Positions 27,556 through 36,988 of a stretch of DNA of 52,571 bases are shown here, piece by piece. The position numbers and the translations under genes were made by a program. How positions within the stretch are numbered: position 1 is the stretch's first letter; each line of letters begins with the position of its first letter. Source of the stretch: Streptomyces sp. CBMA123 (GTDB taxonomy: Bacteria > Actinomycetota > Actinomycetes > Streptomycetales > Streptomycetaceae). The notes beneath the pieces were generated by a model. It was given only the letters and a program-made list of their open reading frames with translations. It ran no database searches and had not been told where the DNA came from. The stretch spans positions 1 through 52,571 of the forward strand of contig NZ_MECK01000257.1 in assembly GCF_014596465.1 (NCBI RefSeq). The letters are read 5' to 3'.

Positions 27556-28392
27556 ATGGGCATCCGCAAGTACAAGCCGACTACGCCGGGCCGTCGCGGC
27601 TCCAGCGTGGCCGACTTCGTAGAGATCACGCGGTCCACGCCGGAGAAGTCGCTGGTTCGCCCCCTGCACAGCAAGGGCGGCCGTAACAACGCCGGTCGTA
27701 TCACCGCTCGCCACCAGGGTGGCGGACACAAGCGCGCCTACCGCGTGATCGACTTCCGTCGTCACGACAAGGACGGCGTGCCGGCCAAGGTCGCTCACAT
27801 CGAGTACGACCCGAACCGCACCGCGCGCATCGCGCTCCTGCACTACCTGGACGGCGAGAAGCGCTACATCATCGCGCCGCGCGGCATCGCGCAGGGTGAC
27901 CGGATCGAGAACGGCGCTGGCGCCGACATCAAGCCGGGCAACAACCTGCCGCTGCGCAACATCCCGGTCGGTACCACCATCCACGCGGTGGAGCTGCGTC
28001 CCGGCGGCGGTGCCAAGCTGGCCCGCTCGGCCGGCTCCGGCATCCAGCTGCTGGCGCGTGAGGGCAAGATGGCGCACCTGCGCATGCCCTCCGGTGAGAT
28101 CCGCCTGGTCGACGCGCGCTGCCGCGCGACCGTCGGCGAGGTCGGCAACGCCGAGCAGTCGAACATCAACTGGGGCAAGGCCGGCCGTATGCGCTGGAAG
28201 GGCGTCCGCCCGACCGTGCGTGGTGTCGCCATGAACCCGATCGACCACCCGCACGGTGGTGGTGAGGGTAAGACCTCTGGTGGCCGCCACCCGGTCTCGC
28301 CGTGGGGCCAGAAGGAGGGTCGTACCCGTCGCCCGAAGAAGGCGTCGGACGCTCTCATCGTGCGCCGCCGCAAGACCAACAAGAAGCGCTAG
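27556..28392 (+). CDS. rplB: 50S ribosomal protein L2
   Basis: The 278-residue L2 supports subunit association and peptidyl transfer. The conserved [17 protein letters not shown] segment, which carries the functionally important histidine, is intact near residues 227-243. Length is typical. A good GAGAGAG-type ribosome-binding site precedes the ATG in the 43-bp gap after rplW. Confidence 0.98.
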   Translation: MGIRKYKPTTPGRRGSSVADFVEITRSTPEKSLVRPLHSKGGRNNAGRITARHQGGGHKRAYRVIDFRRHDKDGVPAKVAHIEYDPNRTARIALLHYLDGEKRYIIAPRGIAQGDRIENGAGADIKPGNNLPLRNIPVGTTIHAVELRPGGGAKLARSAGSGIQLLAREGKMAHLRMPSGEIRLVDARCRATVGEVGNAEQSNINWGKAGRMRWKGVRPTVRGVAMNPIDHPHGGGEGKTSGGRHPVSPWGQKEGRTRRPKKASDALIVRRRKTNKKR

Positions 28393-28403
28393 GAGCAGGT
28401 CAG

Positions 28404-28685
28404 ATGCCGCGCAGTCTCAAGAAGGGCCCCTTCATCGACGGCCACCTTCTCAAGAAGGTGGACGCGCAGAACGAGGCGGGTACCCAGAACGTCATCAAGA
28501 CCTGGTCCCGTCGCTCCGTGATCTTCCCGGCCATGCTCGGCCACACGATCGCGGTGCACGATGGCCGTAAGCACGTCCCGGTGTTCGTCACCGAGTCGAT
28601 GGTCGGCCACAAGCTCGGCGAGTTCGCGCCGACGCGCACGTTCCGCGGTCACGTCAAGGACGACCGCAAGTCGAAGCGTCGCTAG
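28404..28685 (+). CDS. rpsS: 30S ribosomal protein S19
   Basis: The 93-residue S19 begins [18 protein letters not shown] and forms part of the 30S head near S13. ATG 28404 was chosen because a longer frame, open from 28302, runs through the end of rplB and is not conserved. AGGAGCAGG precedes the start. It lies 11 bp after rplB. Confidence 0.98.
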   Translation: MPRSLKKGPFIDGHLLKKVDAQNEAGTQNVIKTWSRRSVIFPAMLGHTIAVHDGRKHVPVFVTESMVGHKLGEFAPTRTFRGHVKDDRKSKRR

Positions 28686-28735
28686 TCGCCAGCGAGATTA
28701 CCGACTCAATGACTTACACCAGCAAGGGGACAACC

Positions 28736-29083
28736 ATGGAAGCCAGGGCCCAGGCGCGGTACATCCGCGTCACGCCCATGAAGGCCCGCCGCGTGGTGGA
28801 CCTCATCCGTGGCCTGAACGCCACGGAGGCCCAGGCGGTCCTGCGTTTCGCTCCGCAGGCCGCCACCGTGCCGGTCGGCAAGGTGCTTGACAGCGCCATC
28901 GCCAACGCCGTGCACAACTACAACCACAACAACGTGGACGATCTCGTCATCAGCGAGGCGTACGTTGACGAGGGCCCGACCCTGAAGCGGTTCCGTCCGC
29001 GTGCCCAGGGCCGTGCCTACCGGATCCGCAAGCGGACCAGCCACATCACCGTGGTCGTCAGCAGCAAGGAAGGGACCCGGTAA
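28736..29083 (+). CDS. rplV: 50S ribosomal protein L22
   Basis: The 115-residue L22 begins [22 protein letters not shown] and its hairpin narrows the exit tunnel, close to the macrolide site. The segment [21 protein letters not shown] is the intact loop and C-terminus with no insertion. ATG 28736 has AGGGGA upstream; an ATG 27 bp earlier is possible but lacks a site. Its stop overlaps rpsC by one base. Confidence 0.97.
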   Translation: MEARAQARYIRVTPMKARRVVDLIRGLNATEAQAVLRFAPQAATVPVGKVLDSAIANAVHNYNHNNVDDLVISEAYVDEGPTLKRFRPRAQGRAYRIRKRTSHITVVVSSKEGTR

Positions 29084-29907
29084 TGGGCCAGAAGGTTAAC
29101 CCGCACGGGTTCCGCCTCGGCATCAGCACGGACTTCAAGTCCCGCTGGTACGCCGACAAGCTGTACAAGGACTACGTCAAGGAAGACGTTGCCATTCGTC
29201 GCATGATGACGAAGGGCATGGAGCGCGCCGGCATCTCCAAGGTCGAGATCGAGCGCACCCGCGACCGCGTCCGCGTCGACATCCACACCGCTCGCCCCGG
29301 CATCGTCATCGGTCGCCGTGGCACCGAGGCCGACCGCATCCGCGGCGACCTGGAGAAGCTGACCGGCAAGCAGGTCCAGCTGAACATCCTCGAGGTCAAG
29401 AACCCCGAGCTGGACGCCCAGCTCGTGGCTCAGGGCGTCGCGGAGCAGCTGTCCTCGCGCGTCTCCTTCCGTCGTGCCATGCGCAAGTCGATGCAGGGCA
29501 CCATGAAGTCCGGCGCCAAGGGCATCAAGGTCCAGTGCTCCGGTCGTCTCGGCGGCGCCGAGATGAGCCGTTCGGAGTTCTACCGCGAGGGCCGTGTGCC
29601 GCTGCACACCCTGCGCGCGAACGTCGACTACGGCTTCTTCGAGGCCAAGACGACCTTCGGCCGCATCGGCGTGAAGGTCTGGATCTACAAGGGCGACGTC
29701 AAGAACATCGCCGAGGTCCGCGCTGAGAACGCCGCTGCCCGCTCGGGTAACCGCCCGGCCCGTCCCGAGGGTGGTCGTCCCGCCCGCGGTGGCGAGCGCC
29801 GTGGTGGCGAGCGCGGTGGCCGTGGCCGTCGCCCCGCCGCTGCCGAGGCCTCCGCGGCCCCGGTCGCCGAGGCTCCGGCTGCCGAGAACACCGGAACGGA
29901 GGCCTGA
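29083..29907 (+). CDS. rpsC: 30S ribosomal protein S3 with long basic tail
   Basis: The 274-residue S3 has the KH domain motif [17 protein letters not shown] and forms the mRNA entry site with S4 and S5. The last 60 or so residues (from about 213) form a low-complexity tail rich in Arg, Gly, Pro and Ala, ending AAENTGTEA, well beyond the enterobacterial S3. Such tails are common in actinomycete S3. It overlaps rplV by one base and lies 5 bp before rplP. Confidence 0.98.
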   Translation: MGQKVNPHGFRLGISTDFKSRWYADKLYKDYVKEDVAIRRMMTKGMERAGISKVEIERTRDRVRVDIHTARPGIVIGRRGTEADRIRGDLEKLTGKQVQLNILEVKNPELDAQLVAQGVAEQLSSRVSFRRAMRKSMQGTMKSGAKGIKVQCSGRLGGAEMSRSEFYREGRVPLHTLRANVDYGFFEAKTTFGRIGVKVWIYKGDVKNIAEVRAENAAARSGNRPARPEGGRPARGGERRGGERGGRGRRPAAAEASAAPVAEAPAAENTGTEA

Positions 29908-29912
29908 CCCCA

Positions 29913-30332
29913 ATGCTGATCCCCCGTCGGGTCAAGCACCGCAAGCAGCACCACCCCAAGCGCCGCGGCGCTGCCAAGGGTGGCACCGAGCTCGCCTTCG
30001 GCGAGTACGGCATCCAGGCCGTCACCCCGGCCTACGTGACGAACCGGCAGATCGAGTCCGCTCGTATCGCCGTCACCCGTCACATCAAGCGTGGCGGCAA
30101 GGTCTGGATCAACATCTACCCGGACCGTCCGCTCACCAAGAAGCCGGCCGAGACCCGCATGGGTTCCGGTAAGGGTTCGCCCGAGTGGTGGATCGCGAAC
30201 GTGCACCCGGGTCGGGTCATGTTCGAGCTGTCGTACCCCAACGAGAAGGTGGCTCGTGAGGCGCTGACCCGCGCTGCTCACAAGCTCCCGATGAAGTGCC
30301 GGATCATCCGGCGCGAGGCAGGTGAGAGCTGA
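29913..30332 (+). CDS. rplP: 50S ribosomal protein L16
   Basis: The 139-residue L16 begins [15 protein letters not shown] and lies near the A site and the binding sites of evernimicin-type drugs. The conserved [18 protein letters not shown] is intact. GGAGGCC precedes the ATG. Its stop overlaps the rpmC start (TGATG), so the two are coupled. Confidence 0.98.
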   Translation: MLIPRRVKHRKQHHPKRRGAAKGGTELAFGEYGIQAVTPAYVTNRQIESARIAVTRHIKRGGKVWINIYPDRPLTKKPAETRMGSGKGSPEWWIANVHPGRVMFELSYPNEKVAREALTRAAHKLPMKCRIIRREAGES

Positions 30333-30556
30333 TGTCGGCCGGCACCAAGGCTGCTGACCTCCGCGAGCTGGACAACGAGGGTCTCGTTGCCAAGCTCCGT
30401 GAGGCCAAGGAGGAGCTGTTCAACCTCCGCTTCCAGGCGGCGACCGGGCAGCTCGACAACCACGGACGGCTCAAGCTCGTCCGTAAGGACATCGCGCGGA
30501 TCTACACCCTGATGCGCGAGCGCGAGCTGGGCATCGAGACGGTGGAGAGCGCCTGA
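30332..30556 (+). CDS. rpmC: 50S ribosomal protein L29
   Basis: The 74-residue helical L29 sits next to L23 at the tunnel exit. [21 protein letters not shown] is the family signature. One-base overlaps on both sides (TGATG with rplP and with rpsQ) place it in a tightly coupled chain. Confidence 0.97.
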   Translation: MSAGTKAADLRELDNEGLVAKLREAKEELFNLRFQAATGQLDNHGRLKLVRKDIARIYTLMRERELGIETVESA

Positions 30557-30828
30557 TGACTGAGAACACCAACGAGACGCGCGGTTTCCGCAAGACCCGT
30601 GAGGGTCTCGTCGTCAGCGACAAGATGGACAAGACCGTCGTCGTCGCCGTCGAGGACCGCGTCAAGCACGCTCTGTACGGCAAGGTCATCCGCCGTACGA
30701 ACAAGCTGAAGGCGCACGACGAGGCGAACGCCTGCGGCATCGGCGACCGGGTCCTCCTCGCGGAGACCCGCCCGCTGTCCGCGACGAAGCGCTGGCGCGT
30801 CGTCGAGATCCTCGAGAAGGCCAAGTAA
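30556..30828 (+). CDS. rpsQ: 30S ribosomal protein S17
   Basis: The 90-residue S17 is an OB-fold primary binder of 16S r[30 protein letters not shown] is the conserved core, preceded by a short acidic start and followed by the [11 protein letters not shown] signature. It ends the S10 block; the next gene follows after 102 bp. Confidence 0.98.
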   Translation: MTENTNETRGFRKTREGLVVSDKMDKTVVVAVEDRVKHALYGKVIRRTNKLKAHDEANACGIGDRVLLAETRPLSATKRWRVVEILEKAK

Positions 30829-30930
30829 CGAAGTTGATGCGGTACGGCCGTATGTGCACCAGGCTCCTCGCGGGCGCTGGTGTGAGCAGCGGCCGGCCCG
30901 TCAGCTCTCGTTGACGATCAGGAGAAAGCT
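30829..30930 (+). promoter_or_regulatory. rpsQ-rplN spacer with hairpin
   Basis: This 102-bp gap is longer than most in the cluster. It contains the palindrome TACGGCCGTA near 30843 and a stem CACCAG (30857-30862) / CTGGTG (30877-30882). It marks the classical boundary between the S10 and spc operons and may hold a promoter or processing site. I could not identify clear promoter boxes. Confidence 0.4.
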
Positions 30931-31302
30931 GTGATCCAGCAGGAGTCGCGACTGCGTGTCGCCGACAACACGGGCGCGAAGGAAATCCTTTGCATCCGCG
31001 TTCTCGGTGGCTCCGGTCGCCGCTACGCCGGTATCGGGGACGTCATCGTCGCGACCGTCAAGGACGCGATCCCCGGCGGTTCGGTGAAGAAGGGTGACGT
31101 CGTCAAGTGCGTCGTCGTCCGTACCGTGAAGTCGCGTCGTCGTCCGGATGGCTCGTACATCCGCTTCGACGAGAACGCCGCGGTCGTTCTGAAGAACACC
31201 GATGGTGACCCCCGTGGCACCCGCATCTTCGGCCCGGTGGGCCGCGAGCTGCGTGACAAGAAGTTCATGAAGATCATCTCGCTTGCGCCGGAGGTGCTCT
31301 AA
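30931..31302 (+). CDS. rplN: 50S ribosomal protein L14
   Basis: The 123-residue L14 begins at a GTG and reads [18 protein letters not shown]. It forms an intersubunit bridge with helix 44 of 16S rRNA and binds the silencing factor RsfS. AGGAGAAAG precedes the start. It heads the spc block and lies 3 bp before rplX. Confidence 0.98.
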   Translation: MIQQESRLRVADNTGAKEILCIRVLGGSGRRYAGIGDVIVATVKDAIPGGSVKKGDVVKCVVVRTVKSRRRPDGSYIRFDENAAVVLKNTDGDPRGTRIFGPVGRELRDKKFMKIISLAPEVL

Positions 31303-31305
31303 CTC

Positions 31306-31629
31306 ATGGCGAACAGCATGAAGATCAAGAAGGGTGACCTGGTTCAGGTCATCACCGGCAAGGACAAGGGCAAGCAGGGCAAGGTCATCCAGGCCATGCC
31401 GGCTGAGAACAAGGTCCTGGTCGAGGGTGTGAACCGGGTCAAGAAGCACACCAAGCCGGGCCCGGGCACTCAGGGTGGCATTGTCACCGTCGAGGCCCCG
31501 GTGCACGTCTCCAACGTCCAGCTGGTCGTGGAGAAGGACGGCAAGAAGGTCGTCACCCGCGTTGGCTACCGCTTCGATGACGAGGGCAACAAGATCCGCG
31601 TTGCCAAGCGAACCGGTGAGGACATCTGA
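31306..31629 (+). CDS. rplX: 50S ribosomal protein L24
   Basis: The 107-residue L24 initiates 50S assembly and lies near the tunnel exit. The KOW motif [19 protein letters not shown] is near the N-terminus. Its stop overlaps the rplE start by one base, giving coupled synthesis. Confidence 0.98.
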   Translation: MANSMKIKKGDLVQVITGKDKGKQGKVIQAMPAENKVLVEGVNRVKKHTKPGPGTQGGIVTVEAPVHVSNVQLVVEKDGKKVVTRVGYRFDDEGNKIRVAKRTGEDI

Positions 31630-32198
31630 TGTCTGAGACGACTGTTGAGAAGGTGACCCCCCGTCTCAAGGAGCGTTACAACTCCGAGATCAAGGGTCAG
31701 CTGCAGGAGCAGTTCTCGTACGAGAACGTCATGCTGACGCCCGGCCTGGTCAAGGTCGTCGTCAACATGGGTGTCGGCGAGGCCGCCCGTGACAGCAAGC
31801 TGATCGAGGGCGCGATCCGCGACCTGACCGCGATCACCGGTCAGAAGCCGGCCGTGACCAAGGCTCGTAAGTCCATCGCGCAGTTCAAGCTGCGCGAGGG
31901 CCAGCCGATCGGCACGCACGTCACCCTCCGCGGTGACCGCATGTGGGAGTTCCTGGACCGTCTGGTGTCGCTGGCCCTGCCGCGTATCCGTGACTTCCGT
32001 GGCCTCTCCCCGAAGCAGTTCGACGGCCGTGGCAACTACACCTTCGGTCTGACCGAGCAGGTTATGTTCCACGAGATCGACCAGGACAAGGTCGACCGTC
32101 AGCGCGGTATGGACATCACCGTCGTGACCACCGCTCAGACCGACGACGAGGGCCGGGCGCTCCTGCGCGCTCTGGGCTTCCCGTTCAAGGAGGCGTGA
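31629..32198 (+). CDS. rplE: 50S ribosomal protein L5
   Basis: The 189-residue L5 binds 5S rRNA in the central protuberance. [21 protein letters not shown] and [19 protein letters not shown] are the conserved blocks. In Escherichia coli the S8 operator lies at the start of rplE; here the genes are coupled by one base and no comparable stem is evident at this junction. Confidence 0.98.
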   Translation: MSETTVEKVTPRLKERYNSEIKGQLQEQFSYENVMLTPGLVKVVVNMGVGEAARDSKLIEGAIRDLTAITGQKPAVTKARKSIAQFKLREGQPIGTHVTLRGDRMWEFLDRLVSLALPRIRDFRGLSPKQFDGRGNYTFGLTEQVMFHEIDQDKVDRQRGMDITVVTTAQTDDEGRALLRALGFPFKEA

Positions 32199-32202
32199 GC
32201 CA

Positions 32203-32388
32203 ATGGCGAAGAAGTCCCTCATCGCGAAGTCCGAGCGCAAGCCGAAGTTCGGCGTCCGGGCTTACACCCGGTGCCAGCGCTGCGGCCGTCCGCACTCGGT
32301 GTACCGCAAGTTCGGCCTGTGCCGTGTCTGCCTCCGTGAGATGGCACACCGCGGCGAGCTGCCGGGCGTGACCAAGAGCTCCTGGTAG
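32203..32388 (+). CDS. rpsN: 30S ribosomal protein S14, zinc-binding type Z
   Basis: The 61-residue S14 carries Cys24, Cys27, Cys40 and Cys43 in CQRC and CRVC, the four zinc ligands of the C+ form. Streptomycetes usually keep a longer zinc-free S14 elsewhere under Zur control; this copy is the zinc-replete version. It lies 4 bp after rplE and is followed by a 289-bp gap before rpsH. Confidence 0.97.
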   Translation: MAKKSLIAKSERKPKFGVRAYTRCQRCGRPHSVYRKFGLCRVCLREMAHRGELPGVTKSSW

Positions 32389-32466
32389 TCCTCTTCTTCC
32401 AGAAGACGGCCAGAGCTTTAGGCACAGCCAGCGAAGCAGAGGTGCCCGATCCCACACCGGCCCGTT

Positions 32467-32496
32467 TTGGGCCTGCCGTACGGATTCCCGTAAGGT
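32467..32496 (+). promoter_or_regulatory. rpsH operon promoter
   Basis: TTGGGC at 32467-32472 and TAAGGT at 32491-32496 are 18 bp apart. The -35 lies in the context CCCGTTTTGGGCC, which recurs before infA (39192) and before the ABC-F gene (43505). Confidence 0.6.
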
Positions 32497-32582
32497 AGTG
32501 GGGTCGGGCCCCCTGCCACGGCTTCCCCATGGATGTCCGTGGCCCTCTTACGGGAGGGCTCGCACCCAGTCTTACGACGTCG

Positions 32583-32639
32583 CAGGTCCCCTGCGCTTGT
32601 GCCTCTGACGCACTCGAAAGAGTGCGGCAGGGGGACCTG
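32583..32639 (+). ncRNA. Structured leader element upstream of rpsH (cis-regulatory candidate)
   Basis: CAGGTCCCC at 32583-32591 pairs with GGGGACCTG at 32631-32639, extended by TGC/GCA past one bulged G. Inside, CGCACTC-GAAA-GAGTGCG (32609-32626) forms a 7-bp hairpin closed by a GNRA tetraloop, lying flush against the 3' arm of the outer stem. Fourteen unpaired bases remain on the 5' side. The compact fold fits a protein-binding leader. S8, encoded directly downstream, is the obvious effector to test. Confidence 0.55.
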
Positions 32640-32677
32640 GCGCGGAGAAACCGCGGCGAGAGAGGCCTGAGGCCATC

Positions 32678-33085
32678 ATGACCATGACCGACCCCATCGC
32701 AGACATGCTCACGCGTCTGCGTAACGCGAACTCGGCGTACCACGACACCGTGGCGATGCCGGCTAGCAAGATCAAGGCGCACGTCGCCCAGATCCTGCAG
32801 CAGGAGGGGTACATCTCCTCCTACAAGGTTGAGGAGCCGACTGAGGGCGAGGTCGGCAAGAAGCTGACCATCGAGCTCAAGTTCGGCCCCAACCGTGAGC
32901 GCTCCATCGCCGGCATCAAGCGCATCAGCAAGCCGGGTCTGCGCGTTTACGCAAAGTCCACCAACCTGCCGAAGGTTCTCGGCGGCCTGGGCGTGGCGAT
33001 CATCTCCACGTCCTCCGGCCTCCTGACCGACAAGCAGGCCGCCAAGAAGGGCGTAGGCGGAGAAGTCCTCGCCTACGTCTGGTAA
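32678..33085 (+). CDS. rpsH: 30S ribosomal protein S8
   Basis: The 135-residue S8 begins [23 protein letters not shown] and binds helix 21 of 16S rRNA. The C-terminal [12 protein letters not shown] and GGEVLAYVW are typical. The GAGAGAGG ribosome-binding site is close to a GGCC-TGA-GGCC hairpin that could hide it. It heads a run of six closely spaced genes to rplO. S8 is the known autoregulator of the spc operon in enterobacteria. Confidence 0.98.
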   Translation: MTMTDPIADMLTRLRNANSAYHDTVAMPASKIKAHVAQILQQEGYISSYKVEEPTEGEVGKKLTIELKFGPNRERSIAGIKRISKPGLRVYAKSTNLPKVLGGLGVAIISTSSGLLTDKQAAKKGVGGEVLAYVW

Positions 33086-33107
33086 TTCGGGAAACGGAGG
33101 TACAGCA

Positions 33108-33647
33108 ATGTCGCGCATTGGACGGCTGCCCATCCAGGTCCCCGCTGGCGTGGACGTCACCATCGATGGCCAGGCGGTCTCGGTGAAGGGCCCGAAGGGC
33201 TCCCTCACCCACGTTGTCGCCGCGCCGATCGAGATCGGTAAGGGCGAGGACGGCACGCTGCTCGTCACCCGCCCCAACGACGAGCGTCAGTCGAAGGCCC
33301 TGCACGGTCTTTCCCGCACGCTGGTGGCGAACATGATCACCGGCGTGACCGCGGGCTACCGCAAGTCGCTGGAGATCAGCGGTGTCGGCTACCGAGTTCT
33401 GGCGAAGGGCTCCGACATGGAGTTCCAGCTGGGCTACAGCCACCCGATCCTGGTCGAGGCCCCCGAGGGCATCTCCTTCGTCGTCGAGTCGGCCACCAAG
33501 TTCCACGTGGACGGCATCGACAAGCAGAAGGTCGGCGAGGTCGCTGCGAAGATCCGCAAGCTGCGCAAGCCCGACCCGTACAAGGCCAAGGGCGTCAAGT
33601 ACGCGGGCGAGGTCATCCGCCGCAAGGTCGGAAAGAGTGGTAAGTAA
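33108..33647 (+). CDS. rplF: 50S ribosomal protein L6
   Basis: The 179-residue L6 has the usual two repeats and the C-terminal signature [16 protein letters not shown]. It lies at the base of the L7/L12 stalk near the sarcin-ricin loop. ACGGAGGTACAGCA precedes the ATG. Confidence 0.98.
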   Translation: MSRIGRLPIQVPAGVDVTIDGQAVSVKGPKGSLTHVVAAPIEIGKGEDGTLLVTRPNDERQSKALHGLSRTLVANMITGVTAGYRKSLEISGVGYRVLAKGSDMEFQLGYSHPILVEAPEGISFVVESATKFHVDGIDKQKVGEVAAKIRKLRKPDPYKAKGVKYAGEVIRRKVGKSGK

Positions 33648-33650
33648 GCG

Positions 33651-34034
33651 ATGAGTGTCTCTGTCAAGATCGGCAAGGGCAACGCCTACAAGAGCGCCGC
33701 TCGCAAGCGCCGCGCGATCCGCGTTCGCAAGCGCGTCGTCGGCACCGAGGTGCGTCCGCGCCTCGTTGTGACGCGCTCGAACCGTCACATGGTCGCCCAG
33801 GTCATCGACGACGCCAAGGGTCACACCCTGGCGTCGGCGTCCACCCTCGACGTGTCCATCAAGGGCGCCGAGGGCGACAAGACCGAGCTGGCCAAGAAGG
33901 TCGGGAGCCTGGTCGCCGAGCGCGCCAAGGCTGCCGGCATCGAGGCGGTCGTCTTCGACCGCGCGGGCAACCGGTACGCCGGCCGCATCGCCGCCCTGGC
34001 GGACGCGGCTCGCGAGGCCGGGCTCGACTTCTAA
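33651..34034 (+). CDS. rplR: 50S ribosomal protein L18
   Basis: The 127-residue L18 binds 5S rRNA together with L5. The basic N-terminus is followed by [20 protein letters not shown] and the C-terminal [19 protein letters not shown]. It lies 3 bp after rplF and 48 bp before rpsE. Confidence 0.98.
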   Translation: MSVSVKIGKGNAYKSAARKRRAIRVRKRVVGTEVRPRLVVTRSNRHMVAQVIDDAKGHTLASASTLDVSIKGAEGDKTELAKKVGSLVAERAKAAGIEAVVFDRAGNRYAGRIAALADAAREAGLDF

Positions 34035-34082
34035 GCCGCTCGTCGACTCTGTCGGCGGACGTAATCGAGAGAGGTAATTCCA

Positions 34083-34703
34083 ATGGCTGGACCCCAGCGC
34101 CGCGGTAGCGGCGCCGGCGGCGGCACCGGTGGCGAGCGGCGTGACCGTAAGCGTGACGACCGGGGTAACGCCCCCGCCGTCGAGAAGACCGCTTACGTCG
34201 AGCGCGTCGTCGCGATCAACCGTGTCGCCAAGGTTGTCAAGGGTGGCCGTCGTTTCTCCTTCACCGCGCTGGTCGTGGTGGGCGATGGCGATGGCACCGT
34301 GGGTGTCGGTTACGGGAAGGCGAAGGAGGTTCCGGCCGCCATCGCCAAGGGTGTTGAGGAGGCCAAGAAGAACTTCTTCAAGGTCCCCCGTATCCAGGGC
34401 ACCATCCCGCACCCGATCCAGGGTGAGAAGGCCGCCGGCGTCGTGCTCCTGAAGCCCGCCGCCCCCGGTACCGGTGTTATCGCCGGTGGTCCGGTGCGCG
34501 CCGTCCTGGAGTGCGCCGGCATTCACGACATCCTGTCGAAGTCGCTCGGCTCGGACAACGCGATCAACATCGTGCACGCCACCGTGGCTGCTCTGAAGGG
34601 CCTCGTGCGCCCCGAGGAGATCGCCGCGCGTCGTGGCCTGCCGCTGGAGGACGTGGCCCCCGCCGCTCTGCTGCGGGCGCGTGCTGCTGGGGTGAGCGCC
34701 TGA
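34083..34703 (+). CDS. rpsE: 30S ribosomal protein S5
   Basis: The 206-residue S5 lies at the mRNA entry site and affects decoding accuracy and spectinomycin response. A Gly/Arg-rich start of about 35 residues precedes the dsRNA-binding fold ([21 protein letters not shown]). The spectinomycin loop after [12 protein letters not shown] is intact. Its stop overlaps the rpmD start (TGATG). Confidence 0.98.
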   Translation: MAGPQRRGSGAGGGTGGERRDRKRDDRGNAPAVEKTAYVERVVAINRVAKVVKGGRRFSFTALVVVGDGDGTVGVGYGKAKEVPAAIAKGVEEAKKNFFKVPRIQGTIPHPIQGEKAAGVVLLKPAAPGTGVIAGGPVRAVLECAGIHDILSKSLGSDNAINIVHATVAALKGLVRPEEIAARRGLPLEDVAPAALLRARAAGVSA

Positions 34704-34885
34704 TGGCTCGCCTGAAGATCACGCAGACCAAGTCGTACATCGGCAGCAAGCAGAATCACCGTGACACCCTGCGTTCGCTTGGTCTCAAGCGCATGCACGA
34801 CGTCGTGGTGAAGGAGGACCGTCCCGAGATCCGCGGGATGGCCCACACGGTCCGTCACCTGGTGACGGTTGAGGAGGTGGACTGA
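34703..34885 (+). CDS. rpmD: 50S ribosomal protein L30
   Basis: The 60-residue L30 begins [22 protein letters not shown] longer frame from 34511 lies within rpsE out of frame and was rejected. The ATG at 34703 overlaps the rpsE stop and the gene ends 2 bp before rplO, so the three are coupled. Confidence 0.96.
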   Translation: MARLKITQTKSYIGSKQNHRDTLRSLGLKRMHDVVVKEDRPEIRGMAHTVRHLVTVEEVD

Positions 34886-34887
34886 TC

Positions 34888-35340
34888 ATGGGCGACAACC
34901 CGATCAAGATCCACAACCTGCGTCCCGCCCCGGGTGCCAAGACCGACAAGATCCGTGTGGGTCGTGGTGAGGGCTCCAAGGGTAAGACCGCCGGTCGTGG
35001 TACCAAGGGCACCAAGGCCCGCTACCAGGTTCCGCAGCGCTTCGAGGGTGGCCAGATGCCGCTCCACATGCGCCTGCCGAAGCTGAAGGGCTTCAAGAAC
35101 CCGTTCAAGATCACGTTCCAGGTCGTCAACCTCGACAAGCTGGCCGAGCTCTACCCGCAGGGTGGAGAGGTCACGGTCGAGGACCTGGTCGCGAAGGGCG
35201 CGGTTCGCAAGAACTCCCTCGTCAAGGTGCTCGGCACCGGCGAGGTCTCGGTTGCGCTGCAGGTGACGGTCGACGCCGTCTCCGGCTCGGCCGCCGAGAA
35301 GATCAAGGCCGCCGGCGGTACGGTCACCGAGCTCGTCTGA
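34888..35340 (+). CDS. rplO: 50S ribosomal protein L15
   Basis: The 150-residue L15 begins [18 protein letters not shown], with the Gly-rich [15 protein letters not shown] extension that threads into 23S rRNA. It is the last gene of the spc block before a strong terminator; in this family secY is then transcribed separately. Confidence 0.98.
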   Translation: MGDNPIKIHNLRPAPGAKTDKIRVGRGEGSKGKTAGRGTKGTKARYQVPQRFEGGQMPLHMRLPKLKGFKNPFKITFQVVNLDKLAELYPQGGEVTVEDLVAKGAVRKNSLVKVLGTGEVSVALQVTVDAVSGSAAEKIKAAGGTVTELV

Positions 35341-35368
35341 GCCCGCTGAACCCGCCGACACCCGGCTT

Positions 35369-35404
35369 CGAGCCCCGCACCTCCTTCGGGAGGTGCGGGG
35401 CTCG
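35369..35404 (+). terminator. spc operon terminator with UUCG tetraloop
   Basis: A 16-bp stem starting CGAGCCCCGCACC is closed by a TTCG loop (35385-35388) of the very stable C(UUCG)G type and is followed by TGCTTTT. It begins 28 bp after the rplO stop. Confidence 0.92.
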
Positions 35405-35677
35405 TGCTTTTACCGCGGCTTTCACCTCCGGGCCGAAATCCGGCGGTACCGGCGCTCGTTCTTTTGTGTGGCAAAACCGGGCATCCCGTACCCCCGTGAG
35501 TGGGGGAGGGACGGTACGCGCTTCTTTCGAGTGGCCGCGCACTGTTAGAGTCCGTGGAGTTCCCTTGTAGGCTGCGCGTAGGCTCGCCTGTGCCGTCTGT
35601 ACGGGGGCCCGTACCGCAAACTCCCCATTCAGGACCGACCCTCCCGCCGACGACGCGCGGGAGGCGCAGGAGGCACC
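35405..35677 (+). promoter_or_regulatory. secY upstream region
   Basis: Downstream of the spc terminator, this part of a 337-bp gene-free gap holds a CCCCC/GGGGG hairpin at 35491-35506 and the best promoter candidate, TTAGAG at 35545-35550 with TAGGCT at 35568-35573, spacing 17. Further -10-like hexamers are TAGAGT at 35546 and TAGGCT at 35579. CAGGAGG precedes the secY GTG. Several overlapping starts are possible. Confidence 0.55.
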
Positions 35678-36988
35678 GTGCTCAGTGCGTTCGCGCGGGC
35701 GTTCCAGACGCCCGACCTGCGCAAGAAGCTGCTGTTCACGCTGGGCATCATGGTGCTGTTCCGGCTGGGCTCGCACATTCCGATCCCGGGCGTGAGCTTC
35801 ACGGCCGTGAACGAGTGCGTGAAGGAGACCAAGAACAACGGCCTCTTCGGGCTCGTCAACCTGTTCAGCGGTGGCGCGCTACTACAGCTGACGATCTTCG
35901 CCCTCGGCATCATGCCGTACATCACGGCGAGCATCATCCTCCAGCTCCTCACCGTCGTGATCCCGCGACTGGAGATGCTGAAGAAGGAAGGCCAGGCCGG
36001 CCAGGCGAAGATCACCCAGTACACCCGCTACCTGACCATCGCGCTCGCCGTGCTCCAGGGCACCGGCATCGTCGCGACGGCCTCCAGCGGCGCGCTGTTC
36101 TCGGGCTGCCTGCAGGCCAACCAGATCGTGCCGGACACCTCGGTGTTCCGGATCGCCGTCATGGTCATCACGATGACCGCCGGCACCACGGTCATCATGT
36201 GGCTGGGTGAGCTGATCACCGACCGCGGCATCGGCAACGGCATGTCGCTGCTGATCTTCACCTCGATCGCCGCGCAGTTCCCGTCCTCGATGTGGGCCAT
36301 CAAGACCTCCGGCACCATCGGCGGCGGCTGGGTCGAGTTCCTCTCCGTGGTGGCCGTCGGCATCATCGTTGTGATGCTGGTCATCTTCGTCGAGCAGGCC
36401 CAGCGCCGGATCCCGGTCCAGTACGCGAAGCGCATGATCGGCCGCCGGGCGTTCGGCGGCACCTCGACCTACATCCCGCTCAAGGTGAACCAGGCCGGTG
36501 TCATCCCGGTCATCTTCGCCTCGTCGCTGCTGTACATCCCGGCCCTGGTGGTCCAGCTGACCAACAGCCAGGCCGGCTGGGCGGTGTGGATCAAGCAGAA
36601 CTTCGTCAAGGGTGACCACCCGATCTACATGGCCACCTACTTCCTGCTGATCGTCTTCTTCGCCTTCTTCTACGTCGCCATCTCCTTCAACCCCGAAGAA
36701 GTTGCCGACAATATGAAGAAGTATGGTGGCTTCATCCCGGGCATCCGGGCCGGCCGGCCGACGGCCGAGTACCTGAACTACGTGCTGACCCGGATCACGT
36801 GGCCGGGTTCGCTCTACCTGGGCCTGATCGCGTTGATCCCGATGATCGCCCTGGTCGCCTTCGGACAGCAGACCAACTTCCCGTTCGGTGGCACCAGCGT
36901 GCTCATCGTCGTCGGCGTCGGACTCGAAACTGTGAAGCAGATCGAGAGCCAGCTCCAGCAGCGCAATTACGAAGGGTTCCTCCGCTGA
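35678..36988 (+). CDS. secY: Protein translocase subunit SecY
   Basis: The 436-residue protein has ten membrane helices and forms the protein-conducting channel with SecE and SecG. The start MLSAFARAFQTPDLRKKLLFTLGI and the cytoplasmic loop GQAKITQYTRYLT are conserved. The GTG is 7 bp after CAGGAGG. Its stop overlaps the adk start by one base, the common secY-adk coupling in actinomycetes. Confidence 0.98.
   Translation: MLSAFARAFQTPDLRKKLLFTLGIMVLFRLGSHIPIPGVSFTAVNECVKETKNNGLFGLVNLFSGGALLQLTIFALGIMPYITASIILQLLTVVIPRLEMLKKEGQAGQAKITQYTRYLTIALAVLQGTGIVATASSGALFSGCLQANQIVPDTSVFRIAVMVITMTAGTTVIMWLGELITDRGIGNGMSLLIFTSIAAQFPSSMWAIKTSGTIGGGWVEFLSVVAVGIIVVMLVIFVEQAQRRIPVQYAKRMIGRRAFGGTSTYIPLKVNQAGVIPVIFASSLLYIPALVVQLTNSQAGWAVWIKQNFVKGDHPIYMATYFLLIVFFAFFYVAISFNPEEVADNMKKYGGFIPGIRAGRPTAEYLNYVLTRITWPGSLYLGLIALIPMIALVAFGQQTNFPFGGTSVLIVVGVGLETVKQIESQLQQRNYEGFLR

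Larger units (their letters stand above)
32389..32677 (+). promoter_or_regulatory. rpsN-rpsH intergenic region: promoter plus structured leader
   Basis: The 289-bp gap holds a promoter at 32467-32496 and a leader of about 175 nt. The leader has a GCCACGG/CCGTGGC stem (32515-32521, 32537-32543), a compound structure at 32583-32639, a CGCGG-AGAAA-CCGCG hairpin at 32641-32655 and a GGCC-TGA-GGCC hairpin at 32664-32674 just before the ATG. Its size contrasts with the tight spacing around it. Confidence 0.6.
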
